Shown here piece by piece: positions 39,104-48,892 of a DNA stretch of 64,000 bases (the first letter of the stretch is position 1; the number at the start of each line of letters is the position of its first letter). The notes under the pieces are model-generated. The model did not search any database. It was given only the letters and a program-made list of their open reading frames with translations, and was not told where the DNA came from. The position numbers were made by a program, and so were the translations under genes. Origin of the DNA: Candidatus Bathyarchaeota archaeon (GTDB taxonomy: Archaea; Thermoproteota; Bathyarchaeia; TCS64); the NCBI GenBank assembly GCA_030739585.1, contig JASLYX010000002.1, forward strand, positions 124,001 to 188,000, in the 5' to 3' direction.

Positions 39104-40426
39104 TTACTCGCGGTTCAGTCTAGCTAAATAGAAACCGTTGCACTCATTTAGATGCGGGTAAAGACGCTGAGCTCCTTCCTGACCACGTAGTCCCGGGAGC
39201 CCCAGCCTGGGAAGGGCATCAACCAACCCGAACTCTGGGTGCTCCCTTAGAAAGTGCTCCACCACCATCTCATTTTCCTCAACAGTGATGCTGCATGTAC
39301 TATACACGATGGACCCACCCTCGGCAACACGATTTGCACACCTGCTTAAGATCCTTCTCTGGATCCCAGCCATCCTCCCGATGCTCCCTCTTGTGATGCG
39401 CCACTTCCCGCTTGGAGCCCTGCCGAACGTTCCTGTCCCTGTGCACGGAGGATCCACCAGTACCAGATCCGCTTCTATATCCGGATAAGCCCCCTGTTTT
39501 ATAGCGTCCCCCAGCACTGGGATTGCATTTTCCACTCCGAGTCTCAGCATCTCCCTCTTCCACGCCTCAAGGCGTTTCTCAGAGAAATCCATAGAATAAA
39601 TCCGGCCTTCTCCCGCTAACCTCTCGGCAATATGCCCCGTTTTAATCCCGGGGGCGGCGCAGACTTCTAGAACTGTCATCCCGGGCGCCGGGGCGGCGAC
39701 GAATCCTGCCAGGGCGCTCGCCTTATCCTGTATGGTGAAGAGTCCCATCTCATGAGAATTCAGGAAGACGAGGGGCCGGGCTTGGGCCACAACCTTATAA
39801 ATGTGTTTTAGACCGACATTTTCCAACTCTACGCCCTCCCCCCTTAGCTTTCCTAGAAGCATCTTATCGTCTCCCTTAGTTTCGTTGAACCTCACGTAGC
39901 TGGGGGGAACAGGGGCTTCCAGAAGCCGGGTCGACTCTTCATCGCCCAGGAGTTTCCGGCAGTATCTTACATACCATGTAGGATGGAACGTCCTCAGGGC
40001 CGTGACCTCGTCCTGGGATATCTCCTCCCACAGGATCTCAAGGCGGGGAATTAGGATCAAGGCCTCCTCGACAGGGGCGAAACCCCTTTCCCCTAGAATC
40101 TCTCGGGCGAGGTCTTCCATCTCCACCAGCTCCTCATAGGTCGGGTCCCCGTATATCGCCTCGGAGGCGTAGATCCTAAGGAAGTTCTTTTTTCCAAGGA
40201 AGATCTCGTTAATGCCGTCTTCACCAATGGCCCTCAAGATGATGTGGTCGAGGGCGTTCCTCCTCCGGGTAGTTTCCATGATGAGCCGGAATGCGTGGCG
40301 CAGCGTGGTTCCATCCCTGATCCGGAGCTGTTCGGCTGTGCTCCGAAGGGCCTGGCGCCCGTTCATCCTCTTTAGTTCCATCCAGCTCAGGGCCTCTATG
40401 GCAAGCGCCAGCGTCTCAGACCTCAT
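39104..40426 (-). CDS. NOL1/NOP2/Sun-family RNA cytosine-C5 methyltransferase with NusB-like N-domain
   Basis: About 440 residues. The N-terminal 150 residues are helical and NusB-like (TLALAIEALSWMELKR, LRHAFRLIMETTRRRNAL), as in RsmB. The methyltransferase domain has motif I TVLEVCAAPGIKTGHIAERL, motif IV VLVDPPCTGTGTFGR with one of the two catalytic cysteines, and motif VI IVYSTCSITVEENE with the other. FTIQDKASALAGFVAAP is the family's typical SAM-pocket lead-in. It methylates rRNA or tRNA cytosines; which RNA is not clear. The ATG at 40426 is favoured over a TTG two codons earlier. Confidence 0.9.
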   Translation of the reverse strand: MRSETLALAIEALSWMELKRMNGRQALRSTAEQLRIRDGTTLRHAFRLIMETTRRRNALDHIILRAIGEDGINEIFLGKKNFLRIYASEAIYGDPTYEELVEMEDLAREILGERGFAPVEEALILIPRLEILWEEISQDEVTALRTFHPTWYVRYCRKLLGDEESTRLLEAPVPPSYVRFNETKGDDKMLLGKLRGEGVELENVGLKHIYKVVAQARPLVFLNSHEMGLFTIQDKASALAGFVAAPAPGMTVLEVCAAPGIKTGHIAERLAGEGRIYSMDFSEKRLEAWKREMLRLGVENAIPVLGDAIKQGAYPDIEADLVLVDPPCTGTGTFGRAPSGKWRITRGSIGRMAGIQRRILSRCANRVAEGGSIVYSTCSITVEENEMVVEHFLREHPEFGLVDALPRLGLPGLRGQEGAQRLYPHLNECNGFYLARLNRE

Positions 40427-40610
40427 AACCAATCCCCCCCGGCATCCACTGTGGAGCGGAGGGATTACTACCTTATCTTGGTTCCGACGAGGGCACTATA
40501 TTTCATCAACTAAATGAGTGCGCCTTGAAAGTGCTCATAACTAAACCTGATAATCCACGCGCGAGTGAATTAATTCGCATGAAACACCTATATTATCCAA
40601 CTTGCGGTTG

Positions 40611-40961
40611 TTACCCCATATTAATAGTGAGGCCGACTAGTAGGACCAGTAGAACTACTGTTGTTATTATCGCCAGCGAATCATCATTGCCCCTGAAAAA
40701 TATGTAGACAGCCGATGCGATGTTTAAAATTGAGGTTGCTATAAGGACTGTGAATCCTAATAACAGGACTTGGGATGGCATAATTACTAGGTTTCCGTTT
40801 AACATATTGTCCCACTCCTGTGTTCCATAAGGGTTTGAGGTGTCCCCGGTCACGAACGTCATGGCCATACCTATGACGATGAGTATCGCGCTAATCCGAA
40901 CCCCGAAGGAGAAGATTGTTGCAGCGCTACGCCTAACTCGCATCATCATCTCTTCGCCCAT
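40611..40961 (-). CDS. DUF1634 membrane protein
   Basis: A protein of about 116 residues with three hydrophobic segments: ATIFSFGVRISAILIVIGMAM, VIMPSQVLLLGFTVLIATSI and AIITTVVLLVLLVGLTIN. GVRISAILIVIGM and the MPSQ segment fit DUF1634, a small protein regularly encoded beside TauE/SafE transporters. The ATG at 40961 immediately follows the transporter's stop, so the pair is surely co-transcribed. It is probably an accessory subunit. Confidence 0.8.
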   Translation of the reverse strand: MGEEMMMRVRRSAATIFSFGVRISAILIVIGMAMTFVTGDTSNPYGTQEWDNMLNGNLVIMPSQVLLLGFTVLIATSILNIASAVYIFFRGNDDSLAIITTVVLLVLLVGLTINMG

Positions 40962-40962
40962 T

Positions 40963-41808
40963 CTAGATTCCCATCCCAAAGAGAATCATTCTGATAGCAA
41001 TTATGTTCAGCAACACGATAAATGTCTTCTTGAGAGCGATCCCTTTGATCTGGGTAGAAAATCGAGCTCCGATGCTCGCACCAATAATCGAACCCAAGAC
41101 CACAGGTGCAGCGATAAAGACATCGCAGTACTGATTTCTGATGTAGACGAGGGCGCTCGTAGCGGCAGTGACCCCAATCATGAAATTACTAGTCGCGACC
41201 GCCGCTTTCATAGGGATATTTCCAATAACATTCATTGTAGGGACTTTGATCGCTCCCCCGCCTATGCCTAATAGCCCAGACATAATCCCAGCGATGTAGC
41301 TGATTCCGAAGGTCTCTGGGGTCCTGCTTACGCCATATTCTATCGACTCTTCTCTAGCATTATCGTAGTAACTCCCCGCGAGGCTTAGGCGCTCAGCAAG
41401 CCCGTCATTTGGGGCATTTAACCAGCTTCTCCCTCCCTTCTTGATCTGCTTGAACATGGTCCCTGCAGTGTAGAAGAGGGTCAGGCCGAAGACTATGCTG
41501 ATAATCTTGGAGTTTACAAAAGGTACAGTGATGGCCCCCGTCAACGCTCCAAGGGTCGTGGCTAGTTCGAGGAAGAACCCCAGCCTAATGTTGGTCATAT
41601 CCTCCTTTACGTACTTGGCGGAGGAGGCGATTGACTTGGCGAGGACCGCGAGAATGCTGGCGCCGGAGGCGACCTGAATGGGAACCCCTAGGAGGAAAAC
41701 AAGGAAGGAAACCGTGAAAACTCCGCCCCCCGATCCCAAAAGGGCCCCAACGGCTCCCGTGACGACGCTGAGGATGAACGCTTGGAGGGTAAAGACGGGG
41801 AGGATCAT
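40963..41808 (-). CDS. TauE/SafE (TSUP) family anion/sulfite exporter
   Basis: A membrane protein of about 281 residues with around eight hydrophobic segments in two repeats. The family signature appears as GAVGALLGSGGGVFTVSFLV in the first half and AGIMSGLLGIGGGAIKVPTM in the second. The loop between them is longer than usual and charged (KKGGRSWLNAPNDGLAERL). TSUP proteins move sulfite, sulfoacetate or other organosulfur anions; the cargo is unknown. The ATG at 41808 is preferred to a TTG at 41820. DUF1634 follows directly. Confidence 0.85.
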   Translation of the reverse strand: MILPVFTLQAFILSVVTGAVGALLGSGGGVFTVSFLVFLLGVPIQVASGASILAVLAKSIASSAKYVKEDMTNIRLGFFLELATTLGALTGAITVPFVNSKIISIVFGLTLFYTAGTMFKQIKKGGRSWLNAPNDGLAERLSLAGSYYDNAREESIEYGVSRTPETFGISYIAGIMSGLLGIGGGAIKVPTMNVIGNIPMKAAVATSNFMIGVTAATSALVYIRNQYCDVFIAAPVVLGSIIGASIGARFSTQIKGIALKKTFIVLLNIIAIRMILFGMGI

Positions 41809-42418
41809 CAGTATAAACAATTCAAGGTCATAGGCAAAATTTGAAGTTTATTGTCAGGTATCTCACCAATCCAGCATTCAAGCATTTTCACGAGGAAAAA
41901 CATGACCCAACTCTCCAATGTGAACAAAGTCCCGCGCAAAGATTCTTTTTGTTTTCTTAATATAAAAAAATCTTTTGCAAACGCGTGAGGCCTAGTTTTT
42001 TGATGGAGAATTTGGAACTATACATCCTATTCGTCATGTAGATGAAGCTAGAGATGGCCTTCTAGTTCCCCAAGGCCTCTAGACCTACTACCAAAAGCGG
42101 CAATCGAGGTGTCCTCCAGATAATTGGGATATACTCTATCTCCATAGTGATGCCCATAGCTGAATTTGCGCCCTATAACAATTGACTATTTCACCTAATT
42201 TTCTCTCTGCCTTTAAGATGAAACTCGCCCTAATGCGCATGACCCCCCCCAAGCCGAGATCTCCCTATTTGTCGATAACCTAAATATAACCCACTTATTG
42301 TCCAGACGAAAATATTTCTCACGACCTTTAAGCGGCCCAAGGCACTTTAGAAAAAGTAAAATATAGGTGAACCTATTACATCGAAGCTCCTTAGCTGGGG
42401 CAACACAGAGGCCTATTG
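41809..42418. other. Long AT-rich gap upstream of L40e
   Basis: No gene seen in 600 bp. AAAAATCTTTTGC and TTAATATAAAAAA near 41955-41980 may be the TauE promoter region. The inverted repeat GGCCTT-N10-AAGGCC at 42056-42077, flanked by partly complementary TAGAG/TCTA, can form a hairpin. An AAATATAGG TATA-like element at about 42357-42365 fits transcription of L40e. Confidence 0.4.
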
Positions 42419-42583
42419 ATGTCATTAAGGGATCCGTTTAAACTAGCGCTGGCACGCAGTCACTTAGTAGACAAAACCGTCTGCAGGAGTTGCGGAGCTA
42501 CAAATCCTCCCAAGGCGGTAAAATGTAGAAAGTGTCGTGGCAAGAATTTAAGGCCAAAGCGAGTCAAGGGCCGATCTGGCTGA
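42419..42583 (+). CDS. rpl40e: Ribosomal protein L40e
   Basis: 54 residues, normal for archaeal eL40. The zinc-binding core is VCRSCGATNPPKAVKCRKC, with cysteines at 22, 25, 36 and 39, followed by the basic tail RGKNLRPKRVKGRSG. It is a component of the large ribosomal subunit. The ATG at 42419 gives the usual short N-terminus (MSLRDPFKLALARSHLVDK). It is isolated from other ribosomal genes and converges with the gene at 42589. Confidence 0.93.
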   Translation: MSLRDPFKLALARSHLVDKTVCRSCGATNPPKAVKCRKCRGKNLRPKRVKGRSG

Positions 42584-42588
42584 CATCT

Positions 42589-43293
42589 TCAAAGTTTTCT
42601 CATTAGCTCCCCGTAGCCGTCGAGTCCAGGGGTCACCCTGCCCCGAAGGGCTGCCCACATTGACGCCTGATTGCTGGTGACCACGTGTTTGCCTAATCCT
42701 TTTTCGAATTCCTCGATGAGACCAACAACGGGGAGATTCGTGCAGCTGATGAAGACCGCGTCGGCATCATCTGCGACCTCCCATATGATGCTCTCTAAGG
42801 TCGCTTTAGGCACCTGTCCAATACCTAGATTGTCCAGAATGCCGAGGCCCCGTATCTCCATCACCTTGAATCCAAAAGTCTCTAGGAAGCTCTTCTCTAG
42901 GCCGTTGAGCTCCTCCGAGTAGGGAGTTGCCACCCCTAAGCGTCTCGCCCCTAGGCTTCTCAGTGCCTCTATCACAGCAATACTTGTAGAGACTGCAGGT
43001 ATCCCCGTCTCTTTCTTGATTCTCGCCATGAGACCCTTTTCCCATTCGACACCTTTCACCAAGGAGCCCGTGGTACAGCCGTAGACGATGATCTCCACCC
43101 CTGCATCGGCGAGAAGCCCGGCGGCCATCTCGGTGTCCTCGGCCATCCGAATCAGGGCTTCAGGTGTGACTTTGGTGAGCCTCATCCTGGCTGTGTGAAC
43201 GGTGACCCCTCTAGGGGCCATTGTGTAGAAATCAGGCTCCATGATAGTGTTACTGGAGGGAACGAGGATGCCTATACGAAGCTCTGGGGTCAA
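42589..43293 (-). CDS. Maleate cis-trans isomerase / arylmalonate decarboxylase family protein
   Basis: A 234-residue Asp/Glu-racemase-fold enzyme. IGILVPSSNTIMEPDFY at the N-terminus matches maleate isomerases; the first catalytic Cys is in IIVYGCTTGSLVKG and the second in AVFISCTNLPVVGLIE. RRLGVATPYSEELN begins the second half. Members isomerise maleate to fumarate, racemise hydantoins or decarboxylate arylmalonates; the two-Cys arrangement favours isomerase or racemase. TTG start. Next gene leuA is 50 bp upstream on the same strand. Confidence 0.8.
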   Translation of the reverse strand: MTPELRIGILVPSSNTIMEPDFYTMAPRGVTVHTARMRLTKVTPEALIRMAEDTEMAAGLLADAGVEIIVYGCTTGSLVKGVEWEKGLMARIKKETGIPAVSTSIAVIEALRSLGARRLGVATPYSEELNGLEKSFLETFGFKVMEIRGLGILDNLGIGQVPKATLESIIWEVADDADAVFISCTNLPVVGLIEEFEKGLGKHVVTSNQASMWAALRGRVTPGLDGYGELMRKL

Positions 43294-43343
43294 ATGGATT
43301 TCCTGGGGCTGACTCAGGCGTTGGCGGATAAAAGTTTGGGGGC

Positions 43344-44834
43344 CTAGGTGGTGTCGCTGTTCTTGTCGTTAACGAGGAGGACATTCATCCCCCTCAGATA
43401 GGCCTCGATGCTTGCCTGTACGATGTCCTCGTGGACACCTGTCGAGTTGACGATCCTGTTCCCCCTCCGAAGCCGGACCTCAACATTCACCACTGCGTTG
43501 GTCCCTCCCGTAATAGCCTCGACGTGGTAGGTGTCAAGTTGGATTTGCTGGTCTTGGGGGAGGGCCTTACTCACGGCGTTGAGAGTCGCGTCTACTGGCC
43601 CATTTCCCGTCGACTCCTCTATAACGGTGACCCCGTCGAGTCTCATTTTCACCGAGGCAGTGGGGGTGATCCTATTCCCCGTGGTCACCGTGTACTCATT
43701 CAGGATGATTCTGGGCTCCACCCTGAGGCCCATAGCTTCCTCCGCGAAGTCAAGGAGGTCTGCGTCCGTTACCCCCTTCCCGCTATCCCCGAGGTTCTTC
43801 ACCCTGGCCATGATCACTCCGAACTCTGCCTTGGATGGCTGAAGCCCCATTTCGACCAGAGACTTCAAGAGTCCCGTAGAGCCTGCGTGCTTTCCGGAGA
43901 CTATGCGTCTCGCAGCCCCCACAAGCTCGGGGTTGATAGCTTCATAGGTGGTGGGGTCCTTGGAGATGGCGTGAGTATGAATCCCCGACTCGTGGGCGAA
44001 GGCGTTGGCCCCAACAATGGCCTTATTAGCCTGCACCGGCATTCCGGTTAGGTGGCTCACCATCCGGGATACGCTGGTGAGCTTTTCCATGCGGACACTA
44101 GTATCCCTATTGTAGAGAATCTTGAGGGCGACCACTATCTCCTCAAGAGCGGTGTTCCCCGCTCTTTCACCTATCCCATTGACCGTGACATGGACTATAT
44201 CGATCCCCGCTCCAAGGGCGAAAATACTATTCGCGACGCCGAGACCGAAATCGTTGTGACAGTGAACCCCCAGAACCTCTCCGGGGAAGGCTCCCCGCAT
44301 CTCAGAATATAGGTCGAAGGACTGACCGGGTGTCAGAGTCCCCACAGTATCGCAGATGGTCATCCTATCAAGACCCGCCTCGAAGGCCCTCCCAGCGAGT
44401 ATTTTCAGGTACTCCCTGTCGGCCCGGGAACCGTCCTCTGCTGAGATCTCTGCGACAAGGCCATGATCCTTAGAGTGGGTTACAGCCGCAGCGGTAATAT
44501 CTAGGACCTCCTCCCTGGTTTTGCGGAGCTTGGTCTCGATGTGGAGATCAGAGCTTGGTATGATAATGTTGACGCTGTCGACTCCAGCTTGGATGGCGGC
44601 GTCAATGTCCGTGATGACCCCCCGAGTAGCGCTGCAGACTTCTGCATCGAGCCCCTCGTTTGCTACAAGTTTCACTGCATTGAACTCCCCTTGGGAAATG
44701 CATGCAAACCCCGCCTCTATGACCTCGACCCCCAGGGTGTCGATGGCCCTGGCTACACTGAGCTTCTTCTCAGGTGTCAAGGAGATCCCGGGGGTCTGCT
44801 CCCCGTCTCGGAGGGTTGTATCTAGAAACTTCAC
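43344..44834 (-). CDS. leuA: 2-isopropylmalate synthase family enzyme (LeuA/CimA type)
   Basis: 496 residues. The TIM barrel opens with MKFLDTTLRDGEQTPGI; acetyl-CoA and metal-binding residues are in VLGVHCHNDFGLGVANS (HxH) and GIGERAGNTALEEIV. The C-terminal regulatory LeuA-dimer domain occupies roughly residues 365-490 (RIILNEYTVTTGNRITPTAS, VDATLNAVSKALPQ), the site of leucine or isoleucine feedback. In archaea citramalate and isopropylmalate synthases look very alike, so leuA is the likeliest but not the only reading; homocitrate synthase is less likely because those usually lack this domain. GTG start. It supplies LeuCDB, encoded 30 kb away. Confidence 0.85.
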   Translation of the reverse strand: MKFLDTTLRDGEQTPGISLTPEKKLSVARAIDTLGVEVIEAGFACISQGEFNAVKLVANEGLDAEVCSATRGVITDIDAAIQAGVDSVNIIIPSSDLHIETKLRKTREEVLDITAAAVTHSKDHGLVAEISAEDGSRADREYLKILAGRAFEAGLDRMTICDTVGTLTPGQSFDLYSEMRGAFPGEVLGVHCHNDFGLGVANSIFALGAGIDIVHVTVNGIGERAGNTALEEIVVALKILYNRDTSVRMEKLTSVSRMVSHLTGMPVQANKAIVGANAFAHESGIHTHAISKDPTTYEAINPELVGAARRIVSGKHAGSTGLLKSLVEMGLQPSKAEFGVIMARVKNLGDSGKGVTDADLLDFAEEAMGLRVEPRIILNEYTVTTGNRITPTASVKMRLDGVTVIEESTGNGPVDATLNAVSKALPQDQQIQLDTYHVEAITGGTNAVVNVEVRLRRGNRIVNSTGVHEDIVQASIEAYLRGMNVLLVNDKNSDTT

Positions 44835-44988
44835 GTGTTTTGGGAAGTCAGTTAATAAAGCGATACCCCATGTTACATTCCTTCAGTGGCAGCATCTACC
44901 CCTCAAGAAGGGAATATAAAAGTAACGGAACAATAGAGAAGCAGACAGCGGGGATCCATAAACGGGGCATCTGGGATTTTTCCCTTTT

Positions 44989-45429
44989 TTAGAGGATGTT
45001 AAAGTCCTCCTTTAGGGTGATCAGAGCTAGGTGTGTCTTCGTCCGTTCGACGTTCTCGATCTTTAGGACCCTCTTGGTGAAGCTGCTAAGGTCCTCCCTA
45101 CCCTTGAACTTGGCTATTACCATCATATCAGAGTCGCCGGTAACGTTGTAGATGGCGCAGGTGCCTTTAATTCTGGTGACCTCTCTTCCTACCTCCTCGG
45201 TCATTCCCATGGAGACAGTTATCTCTGATATTACCGTCAATTCGTATCCAAGCTTCTCGTAATCTATCTGGGCTGTGTACTTAGTGATAATCCCCTTCTC
45301 CTCAAGGTCCCTGATTCGCGACACGACAGTTCCAGGGGATATTTTCAATATTCGTGCGATCTCCCTGAATGACCTCCGGGAGTCAACCAAGTACTCCTTC
45401 AGAATCTTCTCATCCATCTCATCAATCAT
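44989..45429 (-). CDS. Lrp/AsnC-family transcriptional regulator
   Basis: A 146-residue regulator with the helix-turn-helix DEKILKEYLVDSRRSFREIA plus ILKISPGTVVSRIRDLEEKG, then a RAM-type domain (IKGTCAIYNVTGDSDMMVIA, VLKIENVERTKTHLALIT). ATG start. It lies between leuA and the Re-citrate synthase operon, divergent from the latter across 154 bp, so it is well placed to control either or both in response to an amino acid. Confidence 0.9.
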   Translation of the reverse strand: MIDEMDEKILKEYLVDSRRSFREIARILKISPGTVVSRIRDLEEKGIITKYTAQIDYEKLGYELTVISEITVSMGMTEEVGREVTRIKGTCAIYNVTGDSDMMVIAKFKGREDLSSFTKRVLKIENVERTKTHLALITLKEDFNIL

Positions 45430-45583
45430 ATGTAATCCGCCTCATATTTGCTATCTGTCTAATTATACATTATCTTTATGGTCAAATGCCCAGTAAACAT
45501 CCGATCAGTTTTTTATATAGTGAATATTTTAGTATCCTCCTGTATCTCTGTCGAAAAACTGGTTTTCATGGTGCTATGTTCTG

Positions 45584-46963
45584 ATGTTTGATCTCGAAAA
45601 GGTGATCAGTCCAAATTTGTATAAGGAGGTTTTTCCCTACGATGGGCTACCTCGGATGGAGTTTGAGGAGAAGCTTGTCCCAATGAACCTACCTGAAGAG
45701 ATCTGGGTTACAGACACCACCTTCCGTGACGGTCAGCAGGCTAGGGAGCCCTATACCGTGGAGCAGATGATTAACCTCTTTGATCTGATGCATAGACTCG
45801 GGGGCGAGGAGGGCGTAATCAAGTTCACGGAGTTCTTCCTTTACACCAAAAGGGACAGGGAGGCAGTAAAAAGATGTCTCGACAGGGGTTATGAATTCCC
45901 AAAAGTTACGGCCTGGATCCGTGCTACTAAGGGGGACCTCGAGCTTGTGAAGGAGATCAACGTGGAGGAGGTAGGCATTCTCTCTTCTTTGTCCGATTAC
46001 CATATCTTCTACAAGTTCGGGTGGGACCGGGAGAAGACCGTCAATAACCACCTCTCCATAGCAGAGGCCTGCTTAAAGAAAGAGATTATCCCCCGGTGCC
46101 ACGTGGAGGACGCGACTCGGGCTGATTTTCAGGGCGTAGTGATACCCTTCGTCCAGCGACTCATGTTGCTCTCAGAGGAATATGGCCTACCTACAAAGGT
46201 CCGGCTGTGTGACACCCTCGGTCTTGGGCTGCCTTATCCCAACGCCAAGCTCCCGAGGAGCATCCCTAAGATGATACACGCTGTCACTTCAGAGGGGGAT
46301 CTCCCGAGCGAGTGGCTGGAGTTTCACGGCCACAATGACTTCCATCAGGCGGTAGGAATCTCCACTTCCGCTTGGCTCTACGGATGCTGCGGTAATAACG
46401 GGACCCTCCTAGGTATTGGAGAGAGGGCGGGAAACACCCCCGTTGAGGGTCTACTATTCCAGCTCCTCCAGCTGAAGCGCGATACAACTGTAGACACGAT
46501 GGTCCTGAAGGAAATCGCCGAATACTACCGTGATATAGGGTACCTCATCCCGGAGTTCCAACCCCTGGTCGGAGGGAACTTTAACGTGACAAGGGCCGGG
46601 GTCCATTCTGACGGCATGATCAAAAATCCCGAGATCTACACCAGCTACAATATGGGGGAGATCTTGGGGCTCCCGCCCAAAAGCGTGGTGGGCCGATATT
46701 CTGGGGCGAGCGGAATAGCTTGGAAGGTCAATGAGCTGCTGAACATAGAGAAGAAGAACTGGTATGGCAAGAAACATCCGGCCATCCTCCTAATCCTAGA
46801 GACCGTAGGAAACCAGTACAACGAAGGAAGGGTCACAGCTTTCTCTGACCGGGAGATTCTAGAGCTGATTAATAAGTTTCTCCCCCACCACAGGGAGAAG
46901 GCCCCGACCTCTATAGTCTCAAGTCTTGCTGTCGAAAAGATTGAAATCGTGGAAGCCGAATAA
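45584..46963 (+). CDS. Probable Re-citrate synthase (DRE-TIM, homocitrate-synthase-like)
   Basis: 459 residues. It belongs to the DRE-TIM acyltransferases (TDTTFRDGQQAREPYTVEQ; EFHGHNDFHQAVGISTS; GIGERAGNTPVEGLLFQL) but lacks the LeuA regulatory domain. The N-terminal extension (SPNLYKEVFPYDGLPRMEF) and the C-terminal WYGKKHPAILLILETVGNQYN resemble the Re-face citrate synthase of Clostridium kluyveri and homologues in anaerobes. The next two genes are aconitase and an E. coli-like isocitrate dehydrogenase, which is exactly the downstream route of citrate to 2-oxoglutarate and disfavours homocitrate or isopropylmalate. The start follows an AT-rich promoter shared with the divergent Lrp gene. 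Confidence 0.78.
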   Translation: MFDLEKVISPNLYKEVFPYDGLPRMEFEEKLVPMNLPEEIWVTDTTFRDGQQAREPYTVEQMINLFDLMHRLGGEEGVIKFTEFFLYTKRDREAVKRCLDRGYEFPKVTAWIRATKGDLELVKEINVEEVGILSSLSDYHIFYKFGWDREKTVNNHLSIAEACLKKEIIPRCHVEDATRADFQGVVIPFVQRLMLLSEEYGLPTKVRLCDTLGLGLPYPNAKLPRSIPKMIHAVTSEGDLPSEWLEFHGHNDFHQAVGISTSAWLYGCCGNNGTLLGIGERAGNTPVEGLLFQLLQLKRDTTVDTMVLKEIAEYYRDIGYLIPEFQPLVGGNFNVTRAGVHSDGMIKNPEIYTSYNMGEILGLPPKSVVGRYSGASGIAWKVNELLNIEKKNWYGKKHPAILLILETVGNQYNEGRVTAFSDREILELINKFLPHHREKAPTSIVSSLAVEKIEIVEAE

Positions 46964-46972
46964 GCCCTCAGT

Positions 46973-48886
46973 ATGAAATTAAGCATCTCGGAGAAGCTTA
47001 TATCCCAGCACCTGCTCGAGGGCCAAATGGAGCCCGGGGAGGAGATAGCTCTCCGTATAGATCATACCCTCATACAGGATTCCACTGGAACGCTGGCAGA
47101 TCTACAGCTAGAGGCCATTGGTGTGGATCTGGTGAAGGCCGAGCTGTGCCTTAGCTTCGTGGATCATAATACCCTGCAGGGGGATCACAGAAACGCTGAC
47201 GACCACGCCTACTTGAGAACAGTGGCTGGCAGGCACGGCCTCACATTCTCTAGGCCGGGAAACGGAATCTGTCATCAGGTCTATCTCGAGAGGTTTTCCA
47301 AGCCAGGTCGCACCCTCTTAGGTAGTGATAGCCATACTCCCACCGCCGGGGGCGCGGGCGTTCTCGCTATGGGTGCCGGTGGCCTAGACGTCGCCGCTGC
47401 AATGGCGGGGGAGCCTTTCTACCTCAAAATGCCCATAATCGTGAGTATAGAGCTCACGGGATCGTTGCCCGAGTTCGTCTCGGCGAAGGATGTTATCCTT
47501 GAGGTCCTCAGGAGGACTGGCGTGAAAGGGGCGGTGGAGAAGATCCTAGAGTACAGGGGACCAGGGGTCGAGACTCTTAGCGTCCCTGAGCGAGGGACTA
47601 TAACAAACATGGGAACCGAGACTGGGGCGACAACATCGATCTTTCCATCAGATGAAGTCACAAAGATATTCATGGAGACCCAGGGGCGAGGGAATGACTA
47701 TCAGGAGATAACGGCCGACGCGGATGCATCCTACGGAGAGGAGATGCACATTAATCTCTCTGGGCTTGAACCCCTGGTCGCCTTACCCCATAGTCCCGGC
47801 AACGTGGCTAGGGTGGCTGATGTGGTGGGCACGCCTGTCGACCAGGTCTGTATCGGGAGCTGCACCAACTCCTCCTTAAGGGATCTCAAGATCGTGGCCC
47901 AGCTTCTGAAGGGTAGGAAGATCAGCAGGGGGATAAGCCTCACCGTCTCCCCTGGGACCAGGCAGGTCTTAGATCACCTCACTGAGAGCGGAGAGCTGGG
48001 GTATCTCATCAAAGCCGGCGCCAGGATCTTGGAGTGCGCCTGCGGTCCCTGCATAGGCATGGGACAAGCTCCAGCGACGGACTCGGTATCATTGAGGACC
48101 TTCAACCGGAACTTCAAGGGGAGGTGCGGAACAGAGTCCGCTGGAGTTTACCTTGTAAGCCCTGAGACCGCTGTAGCGTCTGCGATCCACGGGGTAATCA
48201 CTGACCCTAGGAGCCTCGGCCACTATCCTACGATCAAAATGCCTAGGAGATTCACTGTCAACGACAATCTTATCGTGAAGCCCTCTGAGGGCAAAACTGA
48301 TGTTGAGGTGATCAGGGGCCCGAACATACGTCCCCTCCCTGAGTTTCCTCCCCTTGAGGAGACGCTCGAGGGGGAGGTCCTGCTAAAACTGGGGGATGAT
48401 ATCACCACAGACGACATTCTGCCCGGAGGGGCCCACGTCCTCCCCCTGAGGAGCAATATCCCCGAAATCAGCAAATATACATTCAAGGCGGTAGACCCCG
48501 GCTTCTACGCAAGGTCCTTGGCAAAGGGAGGCGGATTTGTGGTCGGAGGTACCAATTATGGTCAGGGCTCATCGAGGGAGCACGCCGCCATGTCCCCAAA
48601 ATATCTCGGGGTCAAGGCCATCCTAGCGAAATCCTTCGCCCGGATCCATCTTACTAATCTCGTGAACTTCGGAATCGTCCCGCTAACATTCGTCGACGAA
48701 GATGATTATGACAAGGTTCGTCGAGGAGATTCCCTGAGGCTGGAGTTGGGCAACCTTCGGGGAGACCTCTCGCTAGAGAACTTGACGACGGGCTCCAGAA
48801 TACGGGTGGCTCACGGCCTAGGGGAGAGAAACTTGGAGGTTCTTAGTATGGGGGGAAAGCTCCCCTATATCAAGAGCCGGGCATAG
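46973..48886 (+). CDS. Aconitate hydratase, short Aquifex-type single-chain form
   Basis: 637 residues with LeuC-like and LeuD-like parts in one chain. Iron-sulfur cysteines are in VCIGSCTNSSLRDLKIV and LECACGPCIGMGQAPATD; GSDSHTPTAGGAGVLAMGAG is the substrate segment. The swivel domain, from about residue 460, has KLGDDITTDDILPGGAHVL and GGTNYGQGSSREHAAMSPKY. It is much shorter than AcnA/AcnB (about 850-900) and fits the group annotated as Aquifex-type aconitases. Ten bases separate it from the citrate synthase gene. It isomerises citrate to isocitrate. Confidence 0.9.
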   Translation: MKLSISEKLISQHLLEGQMEPGEEIALRIDHTLIQDSTGTLADLQLEAIGVDLVKAELCLSFVDHNTLQGDHRNADDHAYLRTVAGRHGLTFSRPGNGICHQVYLERFSKPGRTLLGSDSHTPTAGGAGVLAMGAGGLDVAAAMAGEPFYLKMPIIVSIELTGSLPEFVSAKDVILEVLRRTGVKGAVEKILEYRGPGVETLSVPERGTITNMGTETGATTSIFPSDEVTKIFMETQGRGNDYQEITADADASYGEEMHINLSGLEPLVALPHSPGNVARVADVVGTPVDQVCIGSCTNSSLRDLKIVAQLLKGRKISRGISLTVSPGTRQVLDHLTESGELGYLIKAGARILECACGPCIGMGQAPATDSVSLRTFNRNFKGRCGTESAGVYLVSPETAVASAIHGVITDPRSLGHYPTIKMPRRFTVNDNLIVKPSEGKTDVEVIRGPNIRPLPEFPPLEETLEGEVLLKLGDDITTDDILPGGAHVLPLRSNIPEISKYTFKAVDPGFYARSLAKGGGFVVGGTNYGQGSSREHAAMSPKYLGVKAILAKSFARIHLTNLVNFGIVPLTFVDEDDYDKVRRGDSLRLELGNLRGDLSLENLTTGSRIRVAHGLGERNLEVLSMGGKLPYIKSRA

Positions 48887-48892
48887 ATACCC

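Noticed and set aside
43431-44051. 206-codon plus-strand frame inside leuA
   Set aside because: Antisense shadow of a well-conserved isopropylmalate synthase family gene.
45584-46963. Homocitrate synthase for the lysine pathway
   Set aside because: Possible by fold, but the following aconitase and E. coli-like isocitrate dehydrogenase and the N- and C-terminal extensions favour Re-citrate synthase. Not fully excluded without phylogeny.
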